In this document: positions 30,922-37,660 of the stretch, in pieces
Position numbering within the stretch: position 1 is the first letter of the stretch
How the letters are laid out: every line of letters starts with the position of its first letter
Assembly: GCA_017305635.1 (NCBI GenBank)
Contig: JAFKKF010000022.1
Location: 1 to 37,660, forward strand
From: Hyphomicrobiales bacterium
GTDB lineage: Bacteria; Pseudomonadota; Alphaproteobacteria; Rhizobiales; Kaistiaceae
DNA: 37,660 nt
Direction: 5' to 3'
Notes under the pieces: model-generated
Databases searched by the model: none
Seen by the model: the letters and a program-made list of their open reading frames with translations, nothing else
What the model was told of the DNA's origin: nothing
Made by a program: the position numbers and the translations under genes

Positions 30922-31413
30922 CTAGATCAATTGTTCCGCCGCTCGCAGGGCGGCGGTCGCGTCGATGACACCTGGCAATTCCCACACGGAATCACGGAGC
31001 ATGAATTTCCATGCCTTGACGCTATCGACATAGGCGGCGCGCGGCTCGACGACCTCATAGGGGATGATTGCGCCGCGCAGCACGCGGAAGCGGTCATCGA
31101 GCAGGACGGCGGCGAGGCGGTCGAAGGGCCGCTCCGGCAGACGCCGGATGAAGCCGAGCTGGCGCGAGCCGCGCGGCGTGCCGAGGCGGCGGCATTTGAT
31201 CTGGTAGCGCAGCCCTTCGCCATCGACCGCGTCGGCATCCGCCGAGGAATTGTTGTTGAGCGTCCAGCCGAAGGCGCGGGAGAACAGCAGCTCGCCATAG
31301 TCGCCGGTCGGGTTGTTCGCGCTGCGCACCACTTCGCGGCGGCGCAGCTCGGCGAGCAGGTCCACATGCAGCTCAAGCAGGGCCGGAACGGGGATGGTCG
31401 TAAGGTCGATCAT
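30922..31413 (-). CDS. Putative PD-(D/E)xK-type nuclease-like protein linked to hipBA
   Basis: ATG 31413 lies 8 bases after the hipA stop; the frame is open further upstream but inside hipA. The 163-aa product has GDYGELLFSRAFGW (Glu41), then DADAVDGEGLRYQIKCRR with Asp61/Asp64 and Gln71-Ile-Lys73. That is an E...D...(Q)xK arrangement like restriction endonuclease-fold proteins and like the DUF6998 type. The rest (SRQLGFIRRLPERPFDRLAAVLLDDRFRVLRGAIIPYEVV) fits that family as I remember it. The close spacing makes it the third gene of the hipB-hipA operon. It may be an added effector or an independent defence protein. No activity is proven. Confidence 0.6.
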   Translation of the reverse strand: MIDLTTIPVPALLELHVDLLAELRRREVVRSANNPTGDYGELLFSRAFGWTLNNNSSADADAVDGEGLRYQIKCRRLGTPRGSRQLGFIRRLPERPFDRLAAVLLDDRFRVLRGAIIPYEVVEPRAAYVDSVKAWKFMLRDSVWELPGVIDATAALRAAEQLI

Positions 31414-31421
31414 GGGCGCTG

Positions 31422-32654
31422 TTATGTTTCGGAGGTCAGAGCGAGGTCTTTCAGATGCGCGTCGATGGCGTCCGCGACCGGGCGCGCGACCGGCAGCGCC
31501 TTTTTTGCTTCCGGCCATTCGTCGCGGAAGCGGGCGACGGTTTCCGTCGCCGCATCGACGACGAGCTTTTCAGGAAGACGCGCCTTGGCCGCGAGATAGC
31601 GCAGCTCGTCGAGCGAAAGCTCGCGCATGCGCTTGGTGCGGGCGTATTTGATGGCTGCGAACTCGTCGGGGATATACGGTATCGTCGACACGAAATCGTA
31701 GGCGGGCGCGAGCGCCGCCGTGCGACGGTCAGGATAGATCAGCGACCAGTTCTTGAGGTGCATGTCGGCGTTGCCGATCAGAGTGTTGAACACGAGGCGG
31801 CGGATGAATTCGGCGGCGGCTTCGTCGCCCGCCTCGAGGCCGATCACGGCCGCGATGTTGCGCGCGCTCGCCCGCTTGTATTTGTCGTCGGGCCAGACGC
31901 CGAACACCTGCGCGAAATCCTCTATATGCACCGGGCCGTCTTCCGTGCGGTCGAAGCGCCGGATGGCAAGCGCCTGGCCTTTGAGTCTGCCGATCCCTTC
32001 GGGCAGGCCGCCGATTGCATCGATGTCGAGGAGCTGGAGCTCGGGTACGTCCATGCCGAGACGGGCCGCAAGGCTCATCATCGAGAATTCGTTCTCTGGA
32101 ACTCCGTCATAGAGCTGCGAGGGCAGCTTCACGATCCACGAGCCGCCGACGCCGTCCGCCGGGATCGTGAGGCCGCCGCCTTTCCCTGCGTTCTTCACTG
32201 CCGAGAATTTCAGTTGCACGCCCGCGAGCGAAAAGCGCAGGGCATTGGTCCGGCGCTTGCGGCGCTCTTCCTCGTCGCCCTTGTCCTTGAGATCGGGCCA
32301 CGCTTCGCCGTCTGCCGGCACGATGGTAAGCGCGCCGGGAAGATCGCGGCCGAGAACCCACAGCAGGAAGAACTCGCGCTTTTCGTTCACGCCAGCCTGC
32401 TCGGCAAGATAGGCGCGCAGCGGCCCCTCGGGCAGGAGGTTGGCGAAGAAGGGTGGCACCCTGACATTGACCGGCTTGAATTCTGTCAGGAGCTGCCCGA
32501 ACTGGTCCTTGAAGGACAGGCTCAGCGTCGGCCGCTCGGGATTGTCGATATACGCCTTGTCGAAGGCGAACAGCGTGCGGTCGCCCGGAATGAGGGTGAG
32601 CGTGCCGATCTTGTCGCCGTAGAGACGCACATCGAGGACGGAAACGTCAGGCAT
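31422..32654 (-). CDS. hipA: HipA-family serine/threonine kinase toxin
   Basis: The 410-aa protein shows HipA landmarks. The N-terminal HipA-N part begins GDKIGTLTLIPGDRTLFAFDKAYI. FSLAGVQLKFSA and WIVKLP mark the ATP-binding half, and ENEFSMMSLA and AIRRFDR follow. The catalytic loop is GNADMHLKNWSLIY with Asp297 and Asn302, and the metal-binding segment is YDFVST. HipA kinases phosphorylate glutamyl-tRNA synthetase or similar targets and arrest growth when free of HipB. The start overlaps the hipB stop by 8 bases, so the pair is co-translated. All key residues are present, so it should be active. Confidence 0.92.
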   Translation of the reverse strand: MPDVSVLDVRLYGDKIGTLTLIPGDRTLFAFDKAYIDNPERPTLSLSFKDQFGQLLTEFKPVNVRVPPFFANLLPEGPLRAYLAEQAGVNEKREFFLLWVLGRDLPGALTIVPADGEAWPDLKDKGDEEERRKRRTNALRFSLAGVQLKFSAVKNAGKGGGLTIPADGVGGSWIVKLPSQLYDGVPENEFSMMSLAARLGMDVPELQLLDIDAIGGLPEGIGRLKGQALAIRRFDRTEDGPVHIEDFAQVFGVWPDDKYKRASARNIAAVIGLEAGDEAAAEFIRRLVFNTLIGNADMHLKNWSLIYPDRRTAALAPAYDFVSTIPYIPDEFAAIKYARTKRMRELSLDELRYLAAKARLPEKLVVDAATETVARFRDEWPEAKKALPVARPVADAIDAHLKDLALTSET

Positions 32655-33231
32655 CGTCGTCCTCCTCGTCTAGCTCATAGGCAGGGCGCGGCGCTTCCGG
32701 CAGCGCATGGGCGGTCCTGTTGCGAAGCTCTCTTAATTGACGGGAGGCGCGCTCGGCGGCCGGGAGCGCGGCCGCGCCGGTTGGGAGTTTCAGCAGCTTG
32801 TCGGTGACGGCGCGCAGCGTATCCAGATCGCCCTTGCCGAGCTGGAAATTCGCAAGCTCTCGCAGCGTCTGGTCGAGGCGCTTGAATTCAGCGGCGTCGG
32901 GATGGGTGCGGGTCAGCTTTGCAACTGCCGCCTGGGCGCGGTTGAGGACGGTAGCGCGCTGGCGGGCTTCCCCGGACAGAGTCATGGACGCGCCGCCGAC
33001 AATGGCCTCTACAGCGGGCAGCAGCTTGCGCGGCACGAGCACCAGCTCGTAATCAAGCGCACGCACAAGCTCGACCAGGCTCGAAAGCCGGAGATCGGTG
33101 CCGCCGCTCTCGATTTTCGAGATATGGCTCTGCGGCACGCCGATGCGAGCGCTGAGGTCGCGCTGGCTCAGGCCCGTCTGCTCGCGGGCGGTGCGGAGGG
33201 TCTGGAGAATGTCATCGGTGGCGTAGGGCAT
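32647..33231 (-). CDS. hipB: HipB-type HTH antitoxin, long form
   Basis: ATG 33231 (MPYATDDILQTLRT) is preferred; ATG 33246 is in frame 5 codons earlier. The N-terminal 75 residues are a Cro/C1 HTH: GLSQRDLSARIGVPQSHISKIESGGTDLRLSSLVELVRAL. The protein is 194 aa, about twice the 88 aa of E. coli HipB. The additional part is helical with an acidic tail ending DEEDDDA, and may hold HipA or carry a degradation signal. It should repress its own operon; several GATATG/CATATC dyads lie just upstream of its start, also facing the divergent DUF4365 gene. Confidence 0.85.
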   Translation of the reverse strand: MPYATDDILQTLRTAREQTGLSQRDLSARIGVPQSHISKIESGGTDLRLSSLVELVRALDYELVLVPRKLLPAVEAIVGGASMTLSGEARQRATVLNRAQAAVAKLTRTHPDAAEFKRLDQTLRELANFQLGKGDLDTLRAVTDKLLKLPTGAAALPAAERASRQLRELRNRTAHALPEAPRPAYELDEEDDDA

Positions 33232-33346
33232 GATATGTCTCTGCATATCTAAGGTACATGGTGATATGCTTAAATATATCACTCGCATTGGAAATTTGCA
33301 AGCGCGTACGATGTGCAATTGCATATCGAAAGCGGACTAAGATATG
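33232..33346. promoter_or_regulatory. Clustered GATATG/CATATC dyads, likely HipB operators
   Basis: Three dyads occur in the divergent region between hipB and the DUF4365 gene: GATATG-N6-CATATC at 33232-33249, GTGATAT-N8-ATATCAC at 33261-33282, and CATATC-N13-GATATG at 33322-33346. HipB of E. coli binds TATCC-N8-GGATA-type sites arranged in tandem, so a similar autoregulatory array is expected. The position means both flanking genes could be controlled. Confidence 0.6.
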
Positions 33347-33365
33347 TTATTATAGATCATAAAAA

Positions 33366-33374
33366 GGGGGGGGG
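33366..33374 (+). repeat. Nine-G homopolymer at the ribosome binding site
   Basis: Positions 33366-33374 are all G, preceded by five A residues and followed by TAAAA, then the ATG at 33380. The tract stands exactly where the Shine-Dalgarno sequence belongs. G tracts of 8 or more in GC-rich Gram-negative genomes are prone to slipped-strand length change, so it may vary the strength or spacing of translation initiation. It could also be a sequencing artefact in length. Confidence 0.6.
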
Positions 33375-33379
33375 TAAAA

Positions 33380-34384
33380 ATGGATTTGCCAAAGGCAGGA
33401 AGCACTTACGCGCAAGAACGACGCGGCATTGCCGCCGTGCAGGGCTATGCGGCCAAGATGGGACAGATTTGGCGCGAAACCGGCACCGGCGACGTGGGGA
33501 TCGACGGTCAGCTCGAATTTATCACAAACGAAGGATTCGCTACCGGGCGTACGATTGCAGCCCAGGTGAAAGCCGGCCCTTCCTTCCTTCAGCACCGCAC
33601 CGACGCCGGCTGGAAATTCTATCCCGAGGACAAGCACCGGAATTATTGGGAGCAGTTCCCTTTGCCGGTGCTTCTCATTCTGCATAACACCGATACCGGG
33701 AACAGCTATTGGATCGACATTCGGCAGGCGTTGCGCGTGCCTACCCGCGAGGAGCGCGCCCATATCGAAGTGCCCGAGGCAAATCTCCTTGAGGCAACCA
33801 GCCCTGCCGTGCTCTTTGAAAACGCTGGCGTACTGGATCAGCCTTTCATCACTGACATCGAGGGAGTGTTCAAAGAGCTTGTCACGACCATATCAAATGA
33901 AGGGAGTTTCCCCCTCAGCTATTTTGACCTTTTCGTGCATGGGCTGACGAACATCTGCCGGAGCATCTACTACGGGATGGACCTCGTCTGTAACGCCGTT
34001 GAGTACAATCTTGAAGCACGCGGGTCGGAGTTCGGGATGGGCATGGGCGGTCCAGAGCAGGACTTTGTCTTCGGCTTCGCGAAATTCCTGCTCGCTCAAA
34101 ATCTCGCGCAAATCGACTATTCGGATTGCCTCATCGATTGGGTAGATCGCGAAATGCAGCCTCATTTTGTGGCGCCGCTGACCTCAAGGGGCAGAGCACT
34201 CGTCGCGCTAATTCAAAAGGAAGAGGCGCGGCTCGTCACGAGCGGCGCGCTGCCTGACGAAGGACACCGCCATGTCGCACAGGAAGGCTTCTTCGAGATG
34301 GTGCCGCAGTCCTACTTCCCAAGATTCCCCAGGATCAGGCAGTTTCAGGATGCGGTGACGACGGAAGAAACCGCGGGAACGTAA
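33380..34384 (+). CDS. DUF4365-type putative nuclease, divergent from hipB
   Basis: The 334-aa protein begins with the DUF4365 pattern: ERRGIAAVQGYAAKMGQIWRE, then GTGDVGIDGQLEFI (Asp42), then GRTIAAQVKAGPSF with Gln62-Val-Lys64. DUF4365 domains have the restriction-endonuclease fold and occur in prokaryotic defence loci. The next part reads KHRNYWEQFPLPVLLILHNTDT, typical of the same domain. Residues after about 150 form a separate, unrecognised helical domain. The start codon follows the nine-G tract. The gene overlaps the 3' end of the convergent CoiA-like gene by 40 bases. It may act alone or with the hipBA-linked nuclease; neither is shown. Confidence 0.75.
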   Translation: MDLPKAGSTYAQERRGIAAVQGYAAKMGQIWRETGTGDVGIDGQLEFITNEGFATGRTIAAQVKAGPSFLQHRTDAGWKFYPEDKHRNYWEQFPLPVLLILHNTDTGNSYWIDIRQALRVPTREERAHIEVPEANLLEATSPAVLFENAGVLDQPFITDIEGVFKELVTTISNEGSFPLSYFDLFVHGLTNICRSIYYGMDLVCNAVEYNLEARGSEFGMGMGGPEQDFVFGFAKFLLAQNLAQIDYSDCLIDWVDREMQPHFVAPLTSRGRALVALIQKEEARLVTSGALPDEGHRHVAQEGFFEMVPQSYFPRFPRIRQFQDAVTTEETAGT

Positions 34385-35823
34385 GCCAGATTTATCTTTT
34401 CGAGCTTTGCCTTGGTGCCGGGCATCAGGAAATCGACCAACAGGATGGAAGCGGGATCAGGCGCGAAATCAGGCTGGCCGTTGCGCAACGATGCGCCTAT
34501 CGCGGCGCTTCTACGTTTCCATTTTCCGGTCCTGTCCTGCTCGTCCAGCATTTCGTCACGCTGGAAGAGGCGAACCGCGTGGCCGAAGGCCACGATGTGC
34601 TGCGGATAGCCGTCGGCGATCCGGTGCGCGACCTCCACAAGATGCTTGAAGTTCCAGCCGACCGGCTTCCCTTCCTTTGCGCTGGCCACGCCGTTCATGA
34701 GCGCGATGAAGCCGCTGTCCTCATCCGGCGATGACGGCAAAGAAACGCCGCGCTCGCTCAGCGCCTCGCGCAGCGCGGTCCATGCGCGAACCTCGTTCTT
34801 GTCAGGGGCGGCGTTGGGCTTCCGGGAAAGCCAGAAAGAGAGCAATTCGCTCCTCAGGGCATCGAGTGTCGCCCGTTCGCGCTCTTGCAGCTCCTTATCT
34901 ATCTCTGCGCGAATAGCGGACGCCTGCCTGTCATAATCGAAATACCAGCAACGCTGGGATTCCTTCTCGCAGGTGAGTTCGCTGAAAGGAATGACGCGCG
35001 ATTCCCAGCGATCGGTCAGGCGATCGCCTTCCCGCGCAGGCCGCCGGAAATGGCATCGTACATGAAACCGGCGTACAGCCTCGGACAGGGTTGCGGTCTC
35101 TTCGTCAACAACAAGAATGTTTGAGTTGTTGGTGAAGAGCAGGTCATCCGTCGTCAGCCGCCGATAGTCGGGGTCGAACTTGCCCATGACCCATACAAGA
35201 AGCGCGTCTTCCTGCCTGTAAAAGGAGCGGCGGCCAGCAACCACGTCGAGAAACGTAGTCGAAAGCTGCACTTCAAAGGCCGTTCTTCCCATAGGCCTGG
35301 TCGCCTGAACATCGGGCTGGCGGCGGCTGCGCTCATCATGGGATGAGCGCCATTGACGTTCGCTCAGGATTTCCGAGAAGGAAGGGTCTGCTGAAAGGCT
35401 GCGCATAATCAGCGCCTTGATACGCTTATGCGGTTCGCTCTCGCGCACGCCGTCATATTTTCGGGCGAGAATTTCATCGCGGGAAAGCGGGCTGCGCGTC
35501 TCGGCAGGACACGAACCGTCTTCGGTTATGTGCCGGAAAAAGAAATGCTTAAACTGATTGGCGACGAGATAAACTGGAACTGAGCAGAGCGAGCACCGGA
35601 AGCGCGGATTTTTGGAAAGACGCTCTCGGATGCTGACACGCTGCGCGATCAGCTCTTCATAGCGCTGCCCACCGATCCATGCCTTCACATCTACAAATTC
35701 GCCGGTGTCGCAATCCAGAGCCTCACGTATCGCGGGTTCATCCACCGGCAACGCGGCAGCAAGCGGATCGAACGTGACGTTCCCGCCAATTGCCGGCTCA
35801 ATCTGCTTCTCAGCCCCATCCAT
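34345..35823 (-). CDS. CoiA-like/DUF6035-type protein with PD-(D/E)xK-like core
   Basis: I use ATG 35823 (MDGAEKQIEP), giving 492 aa; a TTG 36 codons upstream is also open. The protein has a knuckle FRCSLCSVPVYL (Cys77, Cys80) with His97 and Cys105 (GSCPAE), a possible zinc site. EPHKRIKALI follows, then RRQPDVQ with Asp171 and TAFEVQLSTTFLDVVAGRRSFY with Glu184-Val-Gln186. PD...ExQ plus the following helix is how CoiA competence proteins and related nuclease-fold families read. The C-terminal 250 residues are a charged helical domain of unknown function. It overlaps the DUF4365 gene at their 3' ends. Role unknown; defence or DNA processing is a fair guess. Confidence 0.7.
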   Translation of the reverse strand: MDGAEKQIEPAIGGNVTFDPLAAALPVDEPAIREALDCDTGEFVDVKAWIGGQRYEELIAQRVSIRERLSKNPRFRCSLCSVPVYLVANQFKHFFFRHITEDGSCPAETRSPLSRDEILARKYDGVRESEPHKRIKALIMRSLSADPSFSEILSERQWRSSHDERSRRQPDVQATRPMGRTAFEVQLSTTFLDVVAGRRSFYRQEDALLVWVMGKFDPDYRRLTTDDLLFTNNSNILVVDEETATLSEAVRRFHVRCHFRRPAREGDRLTDRWESRVIPFSELTCEKESQRCWYFDYDRQASAIRAEIDKELQERERATLDALRSELLSFWLSRKPNAAPDKNEVRAWTALREALSERGVSLPSSPDEDSGFIALMNGVASAKEGKPVGWNFKHLVEVAHRIADGYPQHIVAFGHAVRLFQRDEMLDEQDRTGKWKRRSAAIGASLRNGQPDFAPDPASILLVDFLMPGTKAKLEKINLAYVPAVSSVVTAS

Positions 35824-35900
35824 CGGTCGCCAATCTCTGACCAGATCAGGGTAGCAGGATTCGGGTGCGTGATGAACGACGAAGCCGAAGGATAAGCTCG

Positions 35901-36356
35901 ATGCCAAAGCAGAAGAGGACAAAGCCTGCAATAATGTTGCCGGATATAAAGCCCGGCAACTGGCGCGGTGAAATTCTAGGAAGCTGCACCGTCAATTTCG
36001 GGCAAGTTGTTCAGCCCGGCCCGCCGCGGCAATCCGTCGAGTTCACGTACATGATAATGCCTGGGGCCTTTACCATGCCGGACGTGAGATTCACGTGGCC
36101 GGGCGTCATAATGATTATGACGCCTACCCCTATGAAGACGGAATTCCCCGACGCAGGCTGCCTCTTTAAAGCCGAGCATCTTCCTTCGCTGCACCTGTCG
36201 CTCGAAGTCACGCGCGGGCAATTTTCAGACATGCTGCGGATGCTAGAAAAGAAGCGACTCAGGGATTTTCACTTCACTCTGGAGGATGAAGCCGAAGGTT
36301 CGTGGCCGATCTGCAGTTGGGGCATGTCAGCCACCCTTGCCGATGCAGCAGGGTAA
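35901..36356 (+). CDS. Hypothetical soluble protein
   Basis: ATG 35901 is preferred (AAGGATAAG upstream). The 151-aa product begins MPKQKRTKPAIMLPDIKPGNWRGE and has beta-rich segments (ILGSCTVNFGQVVQPG, then SVEFTYMIMPGAFTM). A helix near the C-terminus reads RGQFSDMLRMLEKKRLRDF. I do not recognise it. Its start is 78 bases from that of the divergent CoiA-like gene. The next gene starts 69 bases after its stop on the same strand, so the two could be one unit. Confidence 0.6.
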   Translation: MPKQKRTKPAIMLPDIKPGNWRGEILGSCTVNFGQVVQPGPPRQSVEFTYMIMPGAFTMPDVRFTWPGVIMIMTPTPMKTEFPDAGCLFKAEHLPSLHLSLEVTRGQFSDMLRMLEKKRLRDFHFTLEDEAEGSWPICSWGMSATLADAAG

Positions 36357-36424
36357 ACTATTCTCAGGCGATTTTAGAAAATAGAAATCGTCCGTCCGAT
36401 CCTGTTTTTCGCGAGCGTTTCCCT

Positions 36425-37294
36425 ATGCCGGTCGAGCTCCATGAGCGCCTATCTGAATTTTCTTATGGATACGGCGTCACGAGGGAAGTCGAACGGCGGC
36501 TGCGACGACAAGGACTAAGGGCAACACCGTTCCTGCCAAGTCTGCTCCACGAAGCGAGCCTGGGCTTCGACGTGGCTTTCGACCGGCCGGGAACGCCGCT
36601 TCTGCTCCAGTTCAAGCTTGGCCAGGCCATGCGTCGCTTCGTGCCGGGGCCGCGTCCGGCTCTCCAACAGCCATTCTGGCGATACCATATCGACACGGCC
36701 GAGCCGGACGGCCAGTTCGAGCTTCTCCTTAAGGCCGAACAGGACGGCGCGGACGTTTTCTATCTCGCCCCGAAGTTTCACGATTGGGAAATTTATCTCG
36801 ATGCCTTTGAAAACCGGCGTGTCGTAGCAACATCGCTGATCGTTAGCCCCGGCGAGATTCGACGCACTCTGGACGCCCACAGCGTGCCGGATGGGGCGCA
36901 CAAAATCGTCTATGACGAGCGCAGGGCATACTTGTGTTCGGACCCGCTGGAACTCGCGTCGATACGTCCCTCCGATCTTGCGGGAAAGCTGCGGGCTCAT
37001 GTAGAGAGCCGGGAGGCTCCCATTGGCGAAGTCCTGGAGGAGGTGTTTGCAGGTTTTGAGAACCGGTCTGCCATCCGGCGGCCTCGTGCTTCTGAGGGCA
37101 GCGATGATCCCGACCGTGCTGTCTATGCGATCCCATCCGATCAGGGGCGGCAGCCCAGGCTGCGCCGCGAGCGTCTGGAGCGCATTCTCGGCACCGGCCG
37201 CAGCCGGGAGGAAGCGGTTGCGCTCGCAGTAGGGGCGGAGGCGTGGTCTTCGGGTGCGCAATTGATCTTTGTCACCGAGCCGCCCGCCGAATGA
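36425..37294 (+). CDS. Unknown protein with a PD-(D/E)xK-like signature
   Basis: ATG 36425 (MPVELHERLSEFSYGYG) is chosen; the open frame extends 41 codons further but runs inside the preceding gene. The 289-aa protein has TPFLPSLLHEASLGFDVAFD, then LLLQFKLG: Glu43, Asp49 and Gln62-Phe-Lys64, again an E...D...QxK order. The next section is helical and aromatic (RPALQQPFWRYHID, then GADVFYLAPKFHDWEIYLDAF). No named family is recognised. The C-terminus is charged. It lies in a cluster of similar nuclease-fold candidates, so a defence function is likely, but nothing in its own sequence proves catalysis. Confidence 0.6.
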   Translation: MPVELHERLSEFSYGYGVTREVERRLRRQGLRATPFLPSLLHEASLGFDVAFDRPGTPLLLQFKLGQAMRRFVPGPRPALQQPFWRYHIDTAEPDGQFELLLKAEQDGADVFYLAPKFHDWEIYLDAFENRRVVATSLIVSPGEIRRTLDAHSVPDGAHKIVYDERRAYLCSDPLELASIRPSDLAGKLRAHVESREAPIGEVLEEVFAGFENRSAIRRPRASEGSDDPDRAVYAIPSDQGRQPRLRRERLERILGTGRSREEAVALAVGAEAWSSGAQLIFVTEPPAE

Positions 37295-37412
37295 CTCGCT
37301 AAGAATTAATAGAAGTTACAATGACATACGAGTTCCCAGTTTCATCCTCTCCGGCGCGCCATTTTATCCAATTGAAATTGCAGTTGTTTTTGGCATTCCG
37401 CATCGTGCGACA

Positions 37413-37444
37413 CCGGCTTAGTTTTCAAAATTAAGCCGGTTTTT
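37413..37444 (+). terminator. Rho-independent-type terminator
   Basis: CCGGCTTA (37413-37420) pairs exactly with TAAGCCGG (37432-37439); the inside (TTTT, C, AAAA) can pair further. Five T residues follow. It lies 118 bases after the stop of the preceding gene and before the convergent partial gene at the right edge. Confidence 0.7.
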
Positions 37445-37545
37445 CAGCCGGTTTTGGAAGAACGGATATTCGTTCGAATTGCGTCGCGGCATGGCGTACG
37501 CGCGACGTAGAGGGGAAATGAAGCCTGCCTTTGCCCGCACATTCT

Positions 37546-37659
37546 TTATCCGCAGATCACGGGTTCGAAATTAGTACGGCGATTTCCGTTCATAACGATC
37601 GACTCGACGGCGAACTCGAGGGGGAGGTAATCAGGCCAGCCATTCCAATGCCTCGCAAG
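37546..37659 (-). CDS. 3' end of a minus-strand gene cut by the window edge
   Basis: Read on the minus strand from the right edge, one frame stays open for 37 codons and ends at TAA (37546-37548). The residues LARHWNGWPDYLPLEFAVE, then SIVMNGNRRTNFEPVICG, look like a real protein rather than random translation. Too little is visible to name the family. Confidence 0.4.
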   Translation of the reverse strand, partial: LARHWNGWPDYLPLEFAVESIVMNGNRRTNFEPVICG

Positions 37660-37660
37660 T

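Noticed and set aside
31455-32807. 450-codon open frame on the plus strand
   Set aside because: It is antisense to hipA, which has all kinase motifs and normal codon use.
1-37660. tRNA genes or an attachment site marking an element end
   Set aside because: I looked for tRNA-like cloverleaf arms and for direct repeats at the two edges and saw none; no integrase gene is present either.

Overview
The window looks like part of an alphaproteobacterial mobile element (plasmid, or integrative and conjugative element). The backbone is GC-rich with strong G/C third-position use. Several gene families seen here are typical of rhizobial and sphingomonad plasmids: an ArdC remnant, a DUF2958 protein, an orphan N6-methylase-like protein, a long ParB/KorB-like protein, a VirD4/TraG coupling protein and a VirD2/MobA-type relaxase. 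I cannot name a genus. No rRNA, tRNA, CRISPR array or integrase is visible.

Layout. 1-2.7 kb: ArdC 3' remnants, small plasmid genes, and a serine recombinase (Hin/Gin/resolvase type) next to a pair of inverted recombination-site-like sequences. 3.0-8.8 kb: an XRE regulator followed by a lower-GC cassette of two membrane-anchored proteins and a 1312-aa RTX protein with an N-terminal HExxH motif. 9.0-11.5 kb: small plasmid genes; two of them follow copies of a 52-nt structured repeat. 11.5-18.0 kb: the DNA-transfer region, with an operon on the minus strand (TraG/VirD4, a membrane J-domain protein, a zinc-ribbon protein) and, on the plus strand, an unknown protein, an ankyrin protein, a hairpin-rich candidate oriT, a MobC-like protein and the relaxase. 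No mating-pair (VirB) genes are present here. 18.0-24.3 kb: a type III restriction-modification system (mod-res) with a small leading gene whose start is bracketed by a 12-bp inverted repeat; the middle of mod has a different base composition, which suggests domain exchange.

24.3-29.4 kb: plasmid housekeeping genes with long, hairpin-rich leaders, a Panacea/SocA-type antitoxin gene with a possible SocB-like partner, and ParB. 29.5-37.3 kb: an accessory, defence-like region. It holds several unknown genes, a hipB-hipA operon with a linked putative nuclease, and three more proteins with PD-(D/E)xK-like signatures (DUF4365 type, CoiA-like, and unknown). The DUF4365 gene has a nine-G tract exactly where its ribosome binding site should be. 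The window ends inside a minus-strand gene.

Taken together: the relaxase, MobC and TraG would move the element, ParB and the toxin-antitoxin pairs would keep it, and the type III R-M genes plus the nuclease cluster would compete with other DNA. The most unusual signals are regulatory: the repeated covarying leader, an invertible-segment candidate, hairpins that occlude start sites, and the poly-G tract. Also notable are QxxLF sliding-clamp-like C-termini on three separate proteins. All of this was read by eye; no database search or folding program was run.
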